Source of the DNA: Prosthecomicrobium sp. N25
Lineage (GTDB): Bacteria; Pseudomonadota; Alphaproteobacteria; Rhizobiales; Ancalomicrobiaceae
Assembly (NCBI RefSeq): GCF_037203705.1
Contig: NZ_JBBCAT010000001.1
Location: forward strand, 2,763,418 to 2,827,417
Reading direction: 5' to 3'
Length of the DNA stretch: 64,000 nt
Part shown: positions 19,699 to 29,502 of the stretch, in pieces
Numbering within the stretch: the first letter of the stretch is position 1
Layout of the letters: each line of letters begins with the position of its first letter
Translations under genes and position numbers: made by a program
The notes under the pieces: model-generated
Told to the model about the DNA's origin: nothing
What the model saw: only the letters and a program-made list of their open reading frames with translations
Database searches by the model: none

Positions 19699-22600
19699 TC
19701 TCCCGCTTCTTCATCGACCGGCCGATCTTCGCCTCCGTCCTTTCCATCGTCATCCTTCTCGCCGGGCTCGTGTCGATCAGCGTCCTGCCGATCTCCCAGT
19801 ATCCCGAAATCGTGCCCCCGGAGGTCGTCGTGCAGGCGACCTATCCGGGCGCGAGCGCCGAGACCATCGCGGAGACCGTGGCGGCGCCGCTCGAGCAGCA
19901 GATCAACGGCGTCGAGGGCATGATCTACATGACGTCCACCGCGACGGGGTCGGGGAGCATGAGCCTCTCGGTCCTGTTCCGGACGGGCACCGATCCCGAC
20001 CAGGCGACGATCGACGTCAACAACCGTGTCCAGCGGGCGACGGCGCTCCTGCCCGAGGAGGTCCGCCGACAGGGCGTGCAGGTCAGCAAGCGATCGACCT
20101 CGATCCTGCAGATCATCGCCATGTCGTCGCCGGGGGCGCGCTACGACCCGGTCTTCATCTCCAACTACGCCCTCGTCAACGTCATCGACGAACTGCGCCG
20201 GACGCCGGGCGTCGGCGACGCCTCGCTGTTCGCGGCGGCGAACTACGCCATGCGGATCTGGCTGAGGCCCGACAAGGTGGCCCAGTACGGCCTGACGCCG
20301 AGCGACATCGCGGCGGCGATCCGCGAGCAGAACGCCCAATTCGCCGCCGGCCGCTTCGGCGAGGAGCCGATGCCGGGGATCCAGGCCTTCACGTATTCGG
20401 TGACCACCAAGGGCCGGCTCGCCGACCCCCGGGAGTTCGAACAGATCATCCTGCGCTCGGACTCGAACGGCGCCGCGCTGCGGCTGAAGGACGTCGCGCG
20501 GGTGGAACTCGGGGCGCAGACCTACTCGACCGACTCCACGCTGAACGGCGCCCCGACGGTCCCGATCGGCATCTACCTGCAGCCCGGCGCCAACGCCCTG
20601 CAGGTCGCCGCCGCGGTCCAGACCACCATGGACCGGCTCTCCGCGCGCTTTCCGGACGGCATACGGTACGACGTCCCGTTCAACACGACGCGCTTCATCG
20701 AGGTCTCGGTGGAGGAGGTGGTGAAGACCTTCGTCGAGGCGATCGTGCTGGTCGTTATGGTGGTCTTCCTCTTCCTGCAGAACGTGCGGGCGACCTTCAT
20801 TCCCATCATCGCGGTCCCAGTCTCCATCATCGGGACCTTCGCGGGGATGTACCTGCTCGGCTTCTCGATCAACCTGTTCACGCTGTTCGGCATGATCCTG
20901 GCGATCGGCATCGTGGTCGACGACGCCATCATCGTGCTGGAGAACGTCGAGCGCATCATGAGGACCGAGCGGCTGCCGCCGCGCGAGGCCGCCATCAAGG
21001 CGATGGACGAGGTGGCCGGGCCGGTGATCGCGGTCGTGCTCGTGCTCTGCGCGGTGTTCGTGCCGGTCTCCTTCCTGGGCGGGCTGGCCGGCGAGCTCTA
21101 CCGGCAGTTCGCCGTCACCATCGCGATCTCGGTCGTGATCTCCGGCATCGTCGCGCTGACCTTGACGCCGGCGCTCTGCGCGCTCCTCCTGAAGAGCGCG
21201 CACCACGAGCCCGCGGCGCCCTTCCGGGCCTTCAACCGGGGATTCGACTGGCTGACGGAGCGGTTCCTCGGCGGGGTGACGTTCTTCCTCCGACACGCCG
21301 TCGCCGGGCTCGCGGTCATCGCGGTGATGCTCGGCGGCACCTGGTGGCTGTTCCAGACGGTCCCGGGCGGCCTCGTGCCGCAGGAGGACCAGGGCTACGT
21401 CTTCGTCGTCACGGCGCTGCCGCCGGCCGCCTCGCTCGACCGGACCCTGGCGATCACGGCGTCGGTCAGCGCCGGCATCAAGGAGAATCCGGCGGTCGCC
21501 GACGTCGTAACGATCGCGGGCTACGACCTCCTGTCGGGCGCGCAGAAGACGAGCTCCGGCATCTCCTTCGTCACCCTCAAGGACTGGGCCGAGCGCGAGC
21601 GGCCGGAGGAGGACGCGCGCCGGCTGGCGCCGGGCTTCGCGGCCCTCAACGCCCGCTTCCGAGACGGGGTCGCCATCGGCTTCAACCCACCGGCGATCCA
21701 GGGGCTCAGCACCACGGGCGGCTTCGAGTTCTTCCTGCAGGACCGTAGCGGCGGCAGCCTCGACTCGCTCAACCAGGCGACGCAGCGGGTCATCCAGGCC
21801 GCGGCACGGCGGCCGGAACTGGCGGACGTCTCGACCACCTTCAACACGGGCGTCCCGCAGTACCGCATCGACGTCGACCGCGAGAAGGCCAAGGCGCTCG
21901 GGGTCCCGATCAGCACCATCTTCGACACGATGCAGTCGACCTTCGGGAGCCTCTACGTCAACGACTTCACCCTGTTCGGGCGCAGCTACCAGGTCAGCCT
22001 CTCCTCCGAGGGCGAGTTCCGCAAGCAGCCCGACGACCTGCGTCACGTCTTCGTGCGCTCGACCAACGGCACCATGGTGCCGCTCAACGTCCTCCTGGCG
22101 GTGGTCCGCATCACCGGGCCGGACATCGTCAACCGGTTCAACGTCTTCCCGGCCGCGAAAGTGCAGGGATCCCCGGCGCCGGGCTACTCGTCGGGCCAGG
22201 CGATTGCCGCCATGCAGGCGGTAGTCTCCGAGACCCTCTCGTCCGACTACACGATCGGATGGACGGGCTCGGCCTACCAGGAGCTCGAGACCGCCGGCAC
22301 GGGCAACACCGCCTTCCTGTTCGGGCTCCTGCTGGTGTTCCTGATCCTGGCGGCCCAGTACGAGCGCTGGTCACTGCCGCTGGCCGTCGTCACGGCCGTG
22401 CCCTTCGCGGTCTTCGGTGCCATCCTGGCGATCTGGCTCCGGGGCATCGAGAACGACATCTACTTCCAGGTCGGCCTCGTCACGCTGATCGGGCTGGCCG
22501 CCAAGAACGCCATCCTGATCGTGGAATTCGCCGCCGAGCGCTTCCGCGAAGGACTTTCGGCCTTCGACGCAGCCCGCGACGCCGCGCGGCTCCGCTTCCG

Positions 22601-22823
22601 GCCGATCGTCATGACCTCGCTCGCCTTCATCCTCGGCGTCGTGCCGCTGGCGATCTCGACGGGCGCAGGCTCGGCCAGCCGGCATTCGGTCGGCACCGGC
22701 GTCATCGGGGGCATGCTGGCGGCGACGTTCCTGGCCGTCCTCTTCGTCCCGATGTTCTTCCGCCTGCTGACCCGGGACCGCCGCCCGGCGCCGGAGCCCC
22801 AGGCGGCCGAGCCGTCCCGCTGA
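19695..22823 (+). CDS. RND (HAE1-type) multidrug efflux pump inner-membrane protein
   Basis: This is a proton-driven AcrB/MexB-like transporter of 1042 residues, normal for the family. The start [20 protein letters not shown] is canonical. The two proton-relay aspartates are present in the fourth membrane segment ([17 protein letters not shown]), and the second half carries [18 protein letters not shown] with the partner Lys. It probably exports hydrophobic compounds such as drugs or bile-salt-like molecules; specificity cannot be read from sequence. The ATG overlaps the adaptor stop, so the two proteins are translationally coupled. A hairpin over its stop codon may end transcription. Confidence 0.95.
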   Translation: MISRFFIDRPIFASVLSIVILLAGLVSISVLPISQYPEIVPPEVVVQATYPGASAETIAETVAAPLEQQINGVEGMIYMTSTATGSGSMSLSVLFRTGTDPDQATIDVNNRVQRATALLPEEVRRQGVQVSKRSTSILQIIAMSSPGARYDPVFISNYALVNVIDELRRTPGVGDASLFAAANYAMRIWLRPDKVAQYGLTPSDIAAAIREQNAQFAAGRFGEEPMPGIQAFTYSVTTKGRLADPREFEQIILRSDSNGAALRLKDVARVELGAQTYSTDSTLNGAPTVPIGIYLQPGANALQVAAAVQTTMDRLSARFPDGIRYDVPFNTTRFIEVSVEEVVKTFVEAIVLVVMVVFLFLQNVRATFIPIIAVPVSIIGTFAGMYLLGFSINLFTLFGMILAIGIVVDDAIIVLENVERIMRTERLPPREAAIKAMDEVAGPVIAVVLVLCAVFVPVSFLGGLAGELYRQFAVTIAISVVISGIVALTLTPALCALLLKSAHHEPAAPFRAFNRGFDWLTERFLGGVTFFLRHAVAGLAVIAVMLGGTWWLFQTVPGGLVPQEDQGYVFVVTALPPAASLDRTLAITASVSAGIKENPAVADVVTIAGYDLLSGAQKTSSGISFVTLKDWAERERPEEDARRLAPGFAALNARFRDGVAIGFNPPAIQGLSTTGGFEFFLQDRSGGSLDSLNQATQRVIQAAARRPELADVSTTFNTGVPQYRIDVDREKAKALGVPISTIFDTMQSTFGSLYVNDFTLFGRSYQVSLSSEGEFRKQPDDLRHVFVRSTNGTMVPLNVLLAVVRITGPDIVNRFNVFPAAKVQGSPAPGYSSGQAIAAMQAVVSETLSSDYTIGWTGSAYQELETAGTGNTAFLFGLLLVFLILAAQYERWSLPLAVVTAVPFAVFGAILAIWLRGIENDIYFQVGLVTLIGLAAKNAILIVEFAAERFREGLSAFDAARDAARLRFRPIVMTSLAFILGVVPLAISTGAGSASRHSVGTGVIGGMLAATFLAVLFVPMFFRLLTRDRRPAPEPQAAEPSR

Positions 22824-22860
22824 GGCGGCAGGGGCAGCGGCGCGCCGCCCCGGTCCTCAG
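22820..22860. terminator. Hairpin between convergent RND pump and sulfotransferase genes
   Basis: An inverted repeat with outer arms CTGAGG (22820-22825) and CCTCAG (22855-22860) encloses a GC-rich inner pairing (GGGGC.GCGGC with GCCGCCCC). It overlaps both stop codons of the convergent genes. There is no T-tract, so a bidirectional terminator role is inferred from position and structure only. Confidence 0.45.
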
Positions 22861-23480
22861 GCGTTCTTGGCGATGCGCTCCCAGAATTCCTCGCGCGAAT
22901 TGCTGACGGGGTAGGGGGCATCGGGCACGTCCACGCCGAGGAAGGCGCAGAGGGGGCCCCAGCCCTCGCGGACGCGGTAGACGAGCAGCCGGTCGGCCGG
23001 CAGGCTCGCCCGGACCTCCGCCTCGTGGGCCTCGAAGGCGCGCCTCAGGCCTGCCCGGTCGAGGTCGGCGGTGACGCCGTTCCGTGCCAGGGCGCCGCGC
23101 GCCATCGCCAGCCAGGGCTCCATGTGCGGCGGAACCGCGAAGGCGCCCGAGATCAATTGCTGGATGGTCGGCTCGAAGCTGGCGATCCAGTCGTCGGGAT
23201 TGCGGGTGGTGAGGATCACCTTGGCGTCCGGGTAGGCGGCCGACAGCTCGCGCCAGAAGCCGGCGGTCGGCCAATCCACGGCCGATCGGTAGCCGTCGTA
23301 GATGGCGCCCCAGTCCGCATCGCCGTGGACGGCGCGGGTCCAGAGCGGGATCTGCCGCTCCGGCATCTTGATGACCTCCTCCATGTGGTGGCAGGGGCCG
23401 AGCCCCAGGGCCTCGAGCGCAAGCTTCAGCGAATACGTTCCCGTGCGCCCGACACCGGCGCCGATCACGGCCAGACTCAT
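22857..23480 (-). CDS. Sulfotransferase-family protein (Sulfotransfer_4 type)
   Basis: The 207-residue protein belongs to the P-loop sulfotransferase-like family found in many bacteria and fungi. The N-terminal PAPS-binding-like loop is VIGAGVGRTGTYSLKLALEALG (residues 4-25, RTGT motif), with KVILTTRNPDDWIAS as the probable 3'-phosphate region and a C-terminal helix with PVSNSREEFWERI. The start MSLAVIGAG at 23480 has GGGGGA six bases upstream; an upstream start at 23522 lacks support. Acceptor and true cofactor are unknown; many members have no assigned reaction. It is convergent with the efflux pump gene and follows the cyclase gene on the same strand by 45 bases. Confidence 0.8.
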   Translation of the reverse strand: MSLAVIGAGVGRTGTYSLKLALEALGLGPCHHMEEVIKMPERQIPLWTRAVHGDADWGAIYDGYRSAVDWPTAGFWRELSAAYPDAKVILTTRNPDDWIASFEPTIQQLISGAFAVPPHMEPWLAMARGALARNGVTADLDRAGLRRAFEAHEAEVRASLPADRLLVYRVREGWGPLCAFLGVDVPDAPYPVSNSREEFWERIAKNA

Positions 23481-23525
23481 GAGTTCCCCCTCCGTCCCGG
23501 GTGCGAACCCGCTCCGCACCACTCT

Positions 23526-25292
23526 CTAGTCCGGCAGCCCGGCGGCCTTCAGACCGTCACGCCAGAGCTGCCGGTGTTCCGGTGACCGAAAGTCGAGCCA
23601 TCCCGCGGCGTCTGCGAGGCGGATTCCGGGACGGGCCGCGAGCAGCCGGCCCAAGGCCCGGTCCCTCTCGGCCTCCGCTCCCATCATGGCGGCCGCGGCC
23701 GCGGACACGCAGGCCGACACGAAGAAATTCGGCCGCTCGCCGAGCGAGCTCTCGCTCCAGCGGTAGGCCTCGGCAAACCGGCCCGCGCAATAGTTGGCCA
23801 GGCCCATCATGCCCTTGGTTCCGAAGGCCTGGGGGTCCTGCGGGCTGAGCCGCATGGCCTCGCTGGCGAGCTCGATGGCCCGCTCCGGTCGGCCCAGGAG
23901 GACCTCGGCGAGGGCCCCCATGTGCTTGGCCCAGGCGAGATTGGGGTTCAGTTCCTGCGCCCGCTCGATCTGCGAGGCGCCGTCCTCGATTTCGCCGAAG
24001 ATGAGGAAGGCGAAGCCCGCCGCCGCGAGGGCCACCGCGTCGTCGGAGCCCAGCGCAGTCGCGAGCCGGGCCAGCCGGAGCGCCTCCAGCCGCTCGGTCG
24101 CCGGCGCGCCCGTCCAGCCGAACCCGCGCCTCTGGCCATAGCATCGCGCCGCCATGCCGTGCGCGCAGGCGTAGCCCGGGTCGAGCGCGCCCGCCTTGCG
24201 GAAGCTCTCCAAGGCCTCGGTGTTCGCCTCGCTGCTGAAGCGGTGGAACGCCGAAAGGCCGCGCAGGAAGTGGTCGTAGGCGTCGAGGCTCTCGGTCGGC
24301 TTCTGCAGGACCCGGTCCATCTCGGCATGCTCGAGCCGGGGCGCGATCGTGGCGACGACCCGGGAGGTCACCTGGTCCTGCAGGTCGAAGACGTCGGCGA
24401 GTTCGCCGTCGAAGCGGTCGGCCCAGAGGTGGACGCCGGTGGCCGCCTCGACCAGCTGGGCGGTGATCCGCAAGCGGCTTCCGGACTTCCGGACGCTGCC
24501 CTCGAGCACGTACCTCACACCGAGTTCGCGCCCGATGTCGCCGAGGTTCACCGCGCGACCCTTGTAGGAGAAGCTGGAGTTGCGGGCGATCACGAACAGG
24601 CGCTTGAAGCGGGACAAGCCGGTGATGATGTCCTCCGCGATGCCTTGCGCGAAGTAGTCCTGCTCGGGGTCGTTGGACATGTTGGCGAAGGGCAGGACGG
24701 CGATCGAGGGCCGGTTCGGCAGGCCGGGCAGGGCGGGCGTCTGCGGCGGAGGCGAGGGCTGCCGCCGTCCCGAGGTGTCGAGCCCGTAGATCCGGACCGG
24801 GTCGGCGATGTTCTTCAGGCGGGTCTCGCCGAGATCGACGAGCGCGAAGTCGATGCGGGAGCGGACCTGCCGGTAGGCGTCCTCCGAAAGGCAGACCGAG
24901 CCCGGGGCGGCGACGCCCTCGAGGCGGGCGGCGATGTTGACGCCGTCGCCCATCAGGTCGCCATCGGTCTCCTCCACGACGTCACCGATGTGGATGCCGA
25001 TCCGGAACTCGATGCGGCGGTCCTCGGGCACGCCGGCGTTCCGCTCGACCATCGCGGTCTGGATCTCGATCGCGCAGCGGACCGCGTCGACCGCGCTCCG
25101 AAACTCGACGATCGCCCCGTCGCCCGTCCGCTTCACGACGCGGCCGCCATGGACCTGGATCGTGGGGTCGACGAGATCGCTGCGCAGGGTCCGCAGCCGT
25201 GCCAGGGTGCGCTCCTCGTCGAGGCCCGCCAGACGGCTGAAGCCGACTACGTCGGCAGCCAGGATGGCGGCGAGCTTGCGACCTGAAGGCAT
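23526..25292 (-). CDS. Class III adenylate/guanylate cyclase with TolB-like and TPR regions
   Basis: A 588-residue soluble protein of three parts. A class III nucleotide cyclase domain (residues 1-180) is followed by a TolB/FlgO-like segment (RPSIAVLPFANMSNDPEQDYFAQG) and C-terminal tetratricopeptide repeats (for example SQIERAQELNPNLAWAKHMGALAEVLLGRPERA). The metal-binding aspartates (Asp14 in ILAADVVGFSRL, Asp58 in KRTGDGA) and the transition-state Asn and Arg (GVNIAARLEG) are present, so it should be active. This architecture is common in Rhizobiales and Rhodospirillales. The ATG at 25292 is chosen; a GTG at 25319 is also open. What it senses is unknown. Confidence 0.88.
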   Translation of the reverse strand: MPSGRKLAAILAADVVGFSRLAGLDEERTLARLRTLRSDLVDPTIQVHGGRVVKRTGDGAIVEFRSAVDAVRCAIEIQTAMVERNAGVPEDRRIEFRIGIHIGDVVEETDGDLMGDGVNIAARLEGVAAPGSVCLSEDAYRQVRSRIDFALVDLGETRLKNIADPVRIYGLDTSGRRQPSPPPQTPALPGLPNRPSIAVLPFANMSNDPEQDYFAQGIAEDIITGLSRFKRLFVIARNSSFSYKGRAVNLGDIGRELGVRYVLEGSVRKSGSRLRITAQLVEAATGVHLWADRFDGELADVFDLQDQVTSRVVATIAPRLEHAEMDRVLQKPTESLDAYDHFLRGLSAFHRFSSEANTEALESFRKAGALDPGYACAHGMAARCYGQRRGFGWTGAPATERLEALRLARLATALGSDDAVALAAAGFAFLIFGEIEDGASQIERAQELNPNLAWAKHMGALAEVLLGRPERAIELASEAMRLSPQDPQAFGTKGMMGLANYCAGRFAEAYRWSESSLGERPNFFVSACVSAAAAAMMGAEAERDRALGRLLAARPGIRLADAAGWLDFRSPEHRQLWRDGLKAAGLPD

Positions 25293-25430
25293 TTGTATGC
25301 AACCCTCTTGGAGGGTCACATTAGCGAAGGGCGATATGTTGCGAAAGGGCTCGGCCCCCGCTTCGGGCCGGTGCTCGCGGGCGATTGAACGAGCAAGGGC
25401 GGGCGCGCCGGGCCGGTTATCCTTCCGGGA

Positions 25431-26405
25431 TCAGGTCGCGAGCAGGCATGCGTCGCCCCGGTCGCCGCTCCGGCGGACGAAGGGCGGGCGCTCGCGTCCG
25501 CAGCGCTCTTCGGCGAGAGCGCAGCGCGGGCGGAAGGCGCAGCCGTCGGGCAGGTCGGCGAGGTCGGGGGGCGATCCCGGAATGGTCGTCAGGCGGGCGC
25601 CGGGCTCCGCCTTGTCGACGCGCGCGGCGAGGAGGCCGCGCGTATAGGGGTGGCGCGGGTTGCGAATGACGTCGCCGACCGGCCCCTCCTCGACGATCCG
25701 CCCCGCATACATCACGGCAATGCGGTCGGCCACTTCCACCGCCACGCCGATATCGTGCGTGACGAAGATCACCGAGATGCCGAACTCCCTCTGCAGATCA
25801 CGCAGCAGGAGCAGGATCTGGATCTGCACCGTGGCGTCGAGGGCGGTCGTGGGCTCATCGGCGAGAAGCACTTTGGGATTGCACGAGAGCGCCAGAGCGA
25901 TCATGGCCCTCTGGCGCATGCCGCCCGACATGGCATTCGGATAGGCCTGCAGCCGTCGCTCCGGGGCCGGGATGCTGACCTTCCGGAAAAGGGCGAGCGC
26001 CCGCTCCTCCGCCTCCGACCACGAGACCCCCTCGTGACGCCGGATGGTCTCGGCGATCTGGCGGCCCACCGAATAGACCGGATCCATAGCGAGGCCGGGG
26101 TCCTGAAAGATCATCGCCACCTTGCGGCCGCGATAGTCGGCGAGCGCCCGGGGGCCGAGGGCCAGCACGTCCTCCCCATCGACCCTGATGCTGCCGTCCA
26201 TGGTCGCGCGGCCCTTCGGATGCAGCCGCAGCAGGGAACGCAGGGTGACGCTCTTGCCCGATCCGGATTCGCCGAGCAGCGCGACCACCTCGCCGGCGCC
26301 GACCTGGAGCGTGACGTCGTCGACGGCGCGCACGGGCTTCCTGCCGCCGGTGAACGTCACGCTGAGATTTCGGATGTCAACGATGGGATCGGAGACGGCC
26401 GTCAT
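25431..26405 (-). CDS. Dpp/Opp-type ABC importer ATPase (DppD-like), system A
   Basis: This is one of the two ATPases of the first peptide/sugar-type importer. It is 324 residues long. Walker A is GESGSGKS, the signature MSGGMRQRAMIALAL, and Walker B LLADEPTTALD with its Glu. The C-terminal oligopeptide-transporter extension holds cysteines (GCAFRPRCALAEERC) that bind an Fe-S cluster in DppD relatives. It is the last gene of the SBP-B-C-F-D set; the start overlaps the stop of the DppF-like gene by four bases. Substrate is not readable from the ATPase. Confidence 0.92.
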   Translation of the reverse strand: MTAVSDPIVDIRNLSVTFTGGRKPVRAVDDVTLQVGAGEVVALLGESGSGKSVTLRSLLRLHPKGRATMDGSIRVDGEDVLALGPRALADYRGRKVAMIFQDPGLAMDPVYSVGRQIAETIRRHEGVSWSEAEERALALFRKVSIPAPERRLQAYPNAMSGGMRQRAMIALALSCNPKVLLADEPTTALDATVQIQILLLLRDLQREFGISVIFVTHDIGVAVEVADRIAVMYAGRIVEEGPVGDVIRNPRHPYTRGLLAARVDKAEPGARLTTIPGSPPDLADLPDGCAFRPRCALAEERCGRERPPFVRRSGDRGDACLLAT

Positions 26406-27526
26406 GCCTGCATTCCTTCTCCGGCGCGCGGATGACCCGAGCCCGGCACTTGCATGAGGCAGGCCGCCGAATGGGCGGGGGAGAGAGCCGCCACCCGGGG
26501 GGCCACCTCCCTGCAGACCGCGTGGGCGTGGACGCAGCGCGGGTGGAAACGGCAGCCGGCAGGCGGGTCGATCGGATTCGGGGGGTCGCCGGCGAGGGGC
26601 GCGCGGGCCACGCGGCGGTCCGGATCCATGCTCGGCATGGAAGCCAGGAGGGCAGCCGTGTAGGGGTGGGCGGGCGCCCCGAAGACGGCATCGCGCGCGC
26701 CGATCTCGGCCACCTTGCCGAGATACATCACGAGCACCCGGTCGACCATGAAGCGGACGACGTTGAGGTCGTGCGAAATGAAGATGTAGGTGAGATTGAA
26801 CTCCTGCTTGAGGTCGAGCAGCAGGTTCAGAACCTGCGCTTCCACCGACTTGTCGAGGGCTGAGACCGCCTCGTCGAGGATCACCAGCCGGGGTTCCATG
26901 GCGAGCGCGCGGGCGATGTTCACGCGCTGGCGCTGGCCGCCGGAGAGTTCGTGGGGAAAGCGGCCGGCGTAGCGCGCGGGGTCCAGGCCGACCCGGGCGA
27001 GGAGGTCGTGGGCCCGCCGGACGGCGGCGCCGGCCGGCAGGCCGTGGACGCGCGGCCCGAAGGCGATGGAATCCTCGATCGTGAGGCGCGGGTTGAGCGA
27101 GGCGTAGCTGTCCTGGAAGACCATCTGCACCTGGCGGAGATAGTCGGAGAGCGGCAGGTCGCCGCCGAGCTCCTCGCCGTCGAAGACGAGGCGGCCGGCA
27201 TCGGGGGCCATGATCTGCATGAGCAGCCGGGCGGTGGTCGACTTGCCGCAGCCCGACTCGCCGACGATGCCGAGCGTTTCGCCCTTGAGGAGCTCGAAAT
27301 CGACCCCGTCCACCGCACGCACCACCGTCTTCCGGCCGAACAGCGAACCGCCCACCGTAAAATGCTTGACCAGCCCCGCCACCGTCAGGAGCGGCTGCGC
27401 CGGCCCGCCGCGGTCGCGCGCGTCGCGCGGCTGCTCGGTCCCTCTCCGGCTGTCCGTCCGCCAGACCTCCGGCGGCCAGACGGCTTCCGCATTGGCGAGC
27501 CCCGTCCGGGACGTGGTCACGCTCAT
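26402..27526 (-). CDS. Dpp/Opp-type ABC importer ATPase (DppF-like), system A
   Basis: This is the second ATPase of system A, 374 residues. It carries an unusually long hydrophilic N-terminus (about 45 residues, rich in Arg, Thr, Pro) before [14 protein letters not shown]. Walker A is GESGCGKS, the signature [15 protein letters not shown] and Walker [12 protein letters not shown]. The C-terminal cysteine segment is [15 protein letters not shown]. Its start overlaps the permease stop by four bases (ATGA). The open frame further upstream is a shadow of the permease gene. Confidence 0.91.
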   Translation of the reverse strand: MSVTTSRTGLANAEAVWPPEVWRTDSRRGTEQPRDARDRGGPAQPLLTVAGLVKHFTVGGSLFGRKTVVRAVDGVDFELLKGETLGIVGESGCGKSTTARLLMQIMAPDAGRLVFDGEELGGDLPLSDYLRQVQMVFQDSYASLNPRLTIEDSIAFGPRVHGLPAGAAVRRAHDLLARVGLDPARYAGRFPHELSGGQRQRVNIARALAMEPRLVILDEAVSALDKSVEAQVLNLLLDLKQEFNLTYIFISHDLNVVRFMVDRVLVMYLGKVAEIGARDAVFGAPAHPYTAALLASMPSMDPDRRVARAPLAGDPPNPIDPPAGCRFHPRCVHAHAVCREVAPRVAALSPAHSAACLMQVPGSGHPRAGEGMQA

Positions 27527-28410
27527 GCCTTCACGTCCATGGCCGAACGCAGTCCGTCGGACAGCGTGTTGAAGGAGATCGAGGTGATGAAGATCATGAT
27601 GCCGGGAAGGGCCGCCACCGTCGGCTGCGTGTAGATGGCGGTGCGCAGCGTGTTCAGCATAAGCCCCCATTCCGCCTCGGGCGGACGCACGCCGAGGCCC
27701 AGGAAGGAGAGACCCGCGGCCAGGATCATCGATACCGAGATCAGGCTCGTCGCGTAGACGAAGACGGGGCCGAGCACGTTGGGCAGCACGTGGATGCGGA
27801 TGATGCGGGCCGCCCCGGCCCCGCTCGTGCGCGCCGCCTCTACGTAGTCGAGCCCGCGGACCTGGGTCGTCACGCTCTCGGCGATACGGGTGACCGGGGG
27901 CACGAAGACGATGGTGAGCGCGACCATGGCGTTGACGAGGCCGGCCCCGAGCGCGCCTGAGAGGGCGACGGCGAGCAGCACGCTCGGGAAGGCGAAGAAG
28001 ATGTCGACCGTGCGCATGATCACGGTGTTGACGAGGCCGCCGGCGTAGCCCGCCGTGACGCCGAGCACCGTGCCGATCGCGAAGGCGATCGGCACCGGCG
28101 TGACCCCCATGACGAGCGACAGGCGCGCGCCGTAGATGAGCCGGGAGAGCATGTCGCGGCCGAGCTCGTCTCCGCCGAGCGGATAACCGGGCGTGCCGAT
28201 CGGCTTCAGGCGGCGCAGCATGGTCGCCTTGGCGGGGTCGGCCGGCGCCAGGTAGGGCGCGAAGACCGCCACCAGCACGATGGCGACGAGAACCAGCAGC
28301 GCGACCATCGCGAGCTTGTCGCGCGACAGGCGCGAAAGGACGCCGCGCCAGTAGCCCGGCGAGCGGGCCACGACGACCGGGGCGGGGGTGGGGATCGCAA
28401 GCGAGACCAA
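27523..28410 (-). CDS. Dpp/Opp-type ABC importer permease (DppC-like), system A
   Basis: Inner-membrane permease of 295 residues with about six membrane segments. The first is [24 protein letters not shown]. The binding-protein-dependent motif for ATPase contact is [25 protein letters not shown]. The start is probably TTG at 28410, four bases after the preceding permease stop, with AGGAG in the end of that gene; no ATG precedes the conserved region. It pairs with the DppB-like protein to form the channel. Confidence 0.91.
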   Translation of the reverse strand: MVSLAIPTPAPVVVARSPGYWRGVLSRLSRDKLAMVALLVLVAIVLVAVFAPYLAPADPAKATMLRRLKPIGTPGYPLGGDELGRDMLSRLIYGARLSLVMGVTPVPIAFAIGTVLGVTAGYAGGLVNTVIMRTVDIFFAFPSVLLAVALSGALGAGLVNAMVALTIVFVPPVTRIAESVTTQVRGLDYVEAARTSGAGAARIIRIHVLPNVLGPVFVYATSLISVSMILAAGLSFLGLGVRPPEAEWGLMLNTLRTAIYTQPTVAALPGIMIFITSISFNTLSDGLRSAMDVKA

Positions 28411-28414
28411 GGCC

Positions 28415-29371
28415 TCAGCTCCTCTTGACGCGGGGATCGACCGCGGCCTGCGCCACGTCGACCACGAGGTTGAGGACCACGAAGAACATGGCGAGCACCA
28501 GGATCGTGCCCTGGAGGAGCGGCAGGTCGCGCTGGAAGATCGCGGTGTTGAGCAGGAAGCCGGTGCCCGGCCAGGCGAAGACGGTTTCGATCAGGATCGA
28601 GCCGCCGAGCAGGTAGCCGAGCTGCAGGCCCATGACGGCGAAGGCGGTTGGCGCCGCGTTCTTGACCACGTGGAGGAAGACGCCCCGGTCGAGCAGCCCC
28701 TTGGCTGTCAGACCCTGCACGAACTCTTGGCTCAGGATCTCGGCGACGAGCGCCCGAAGCGTGCGCGCGATGATGCCCATGGGAATGACCGACATGGTCA
28801 CGGCGGGCAGCAGCAGGTAGCAGAGGTAGTCCCAGTCGAGGCTGCGCGCGTCCGACGAGCCGCCCGGGCCGCCCCCGGTCGCCGGCAACCAGTTGAGCCA
28901 GACCGAGAAGACGATGACGAGCACCATGCCGAGCCAGTAGTGCGGGACGCTGACCCCGATCACGGCGAGGAAGCTCGCCAGTTTGTCGATCCAGGTCGAG
29001 CGGAAATAGCCGGCCACGAAGCCGAAGAGCGCGCCGAAGAAGAAACCGATGGCCGTCGCGGCGGCGGCCAGGATCACCGAGTTGACCACGGCCCGGGCCA
29101 CCTCGATCGCCACCGGACGTCCGGTGGCAATCGAGACGCCGAGGTCGCCCGTCAGCACGCGGCCGAGCCAGATCGCGTATTGGACGGGCAGCGGCTTGTC
29201 GAAGCCGTAGAGCTTGCGCACCTCCGCCTGCATCTCGGCGGAGGCGTCCGTCGGCAGGATCGCGGTCAGCGGGTCGCCGGGCGCGAGATGGACCAGGAGG
29301 AAGCACAGGAGGCTCACGCCGAGCGCGACCGGCGCCATGTAGAGCACGCGCTTCAGCGCATAGGCGAACAT
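28415..29371 (-). CDS. Dpp/Opp-type ABC importer permease (DppB-like), system A
   Basis: Permease of 318 residues. It starts MFAYALKRVLYMAPVALGVSLLCFLLVHLAPGD, the typical N-terminal DppB segment, and contains VQGLTAKGLLDRGVFLHVVKNA, the coupling motif. The start at 29371 has GAGGA nine bases upstream and fits family length; the frame is open 15 codons further. It follows the binding-protein gene after a 131-base gap that contains a stable hairpin, a common way to give more binding protein than permease. Confidence 0.92.
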   Translation of the reverse strand: MFAYALKRVLYMAPVALGVSLLCFLLVHLAPGDPLTAILPTDASAEMQAEVRKLYGFDKPLPVQYAIWLGRVLTGDLGVSIATGRPVAIEVARAVVNSVILAAAATAIGFFFGALFGFVAGYFRSTWIDKLASFLAVIGVSVPHYWLGMVLVIVFSVWLNWLPATGGGPGGSSDARSLDWDYLCYLLLPAVTMSVIPMGIIARTLRALVAEILSQEFVQGLTAKGLLDRGVFLHVVKNAAPTAFAVMGLQLGYLLGGSILIETVFAWPGTGFLLNTAIFQRDLPLLQGTILVLAMFFVVLNLVVDVAQAAVDPRVKRS

Positions 29372-29449
29372 GTCCGACGAATCCTCGCGGGCCAGGGGCG
29401 GCCGGCACCGATCCACCTTCGGCGCCCCGGCCAGATCGGGCAGGGCAGG

Positions 29450-29493
29450 GCGGCCCCGCCGGCGGAACCCCTCGGGTCCACTGCCGGGGCCGC
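29450..29493 (-). other. Stem-loop after the system A binding-protein gene
   Basis: A perfect 9-bp inverted repeat (GCGGCCCCG at 29450-29458, CGGGGCCGC at 29485-29493) with a 26-base loop lies just downstream of the binding-protein stop on the minus strand. It could protect the upstream mRNA or partly end transcription before the permease genes. No T-run follows. Confidence 0.5.
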
Positions 29494-29502
29494 GCCAGCA
29501 CC

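Noticed and set aside
19278-22046. A 922-codon minus-strand open frame opposite the RND efflux genes
   Set aside because: It is antisense to the RND adaptor and pump, has a His/Asp/Arg-rich composition typical of antisense frames and no known domain.
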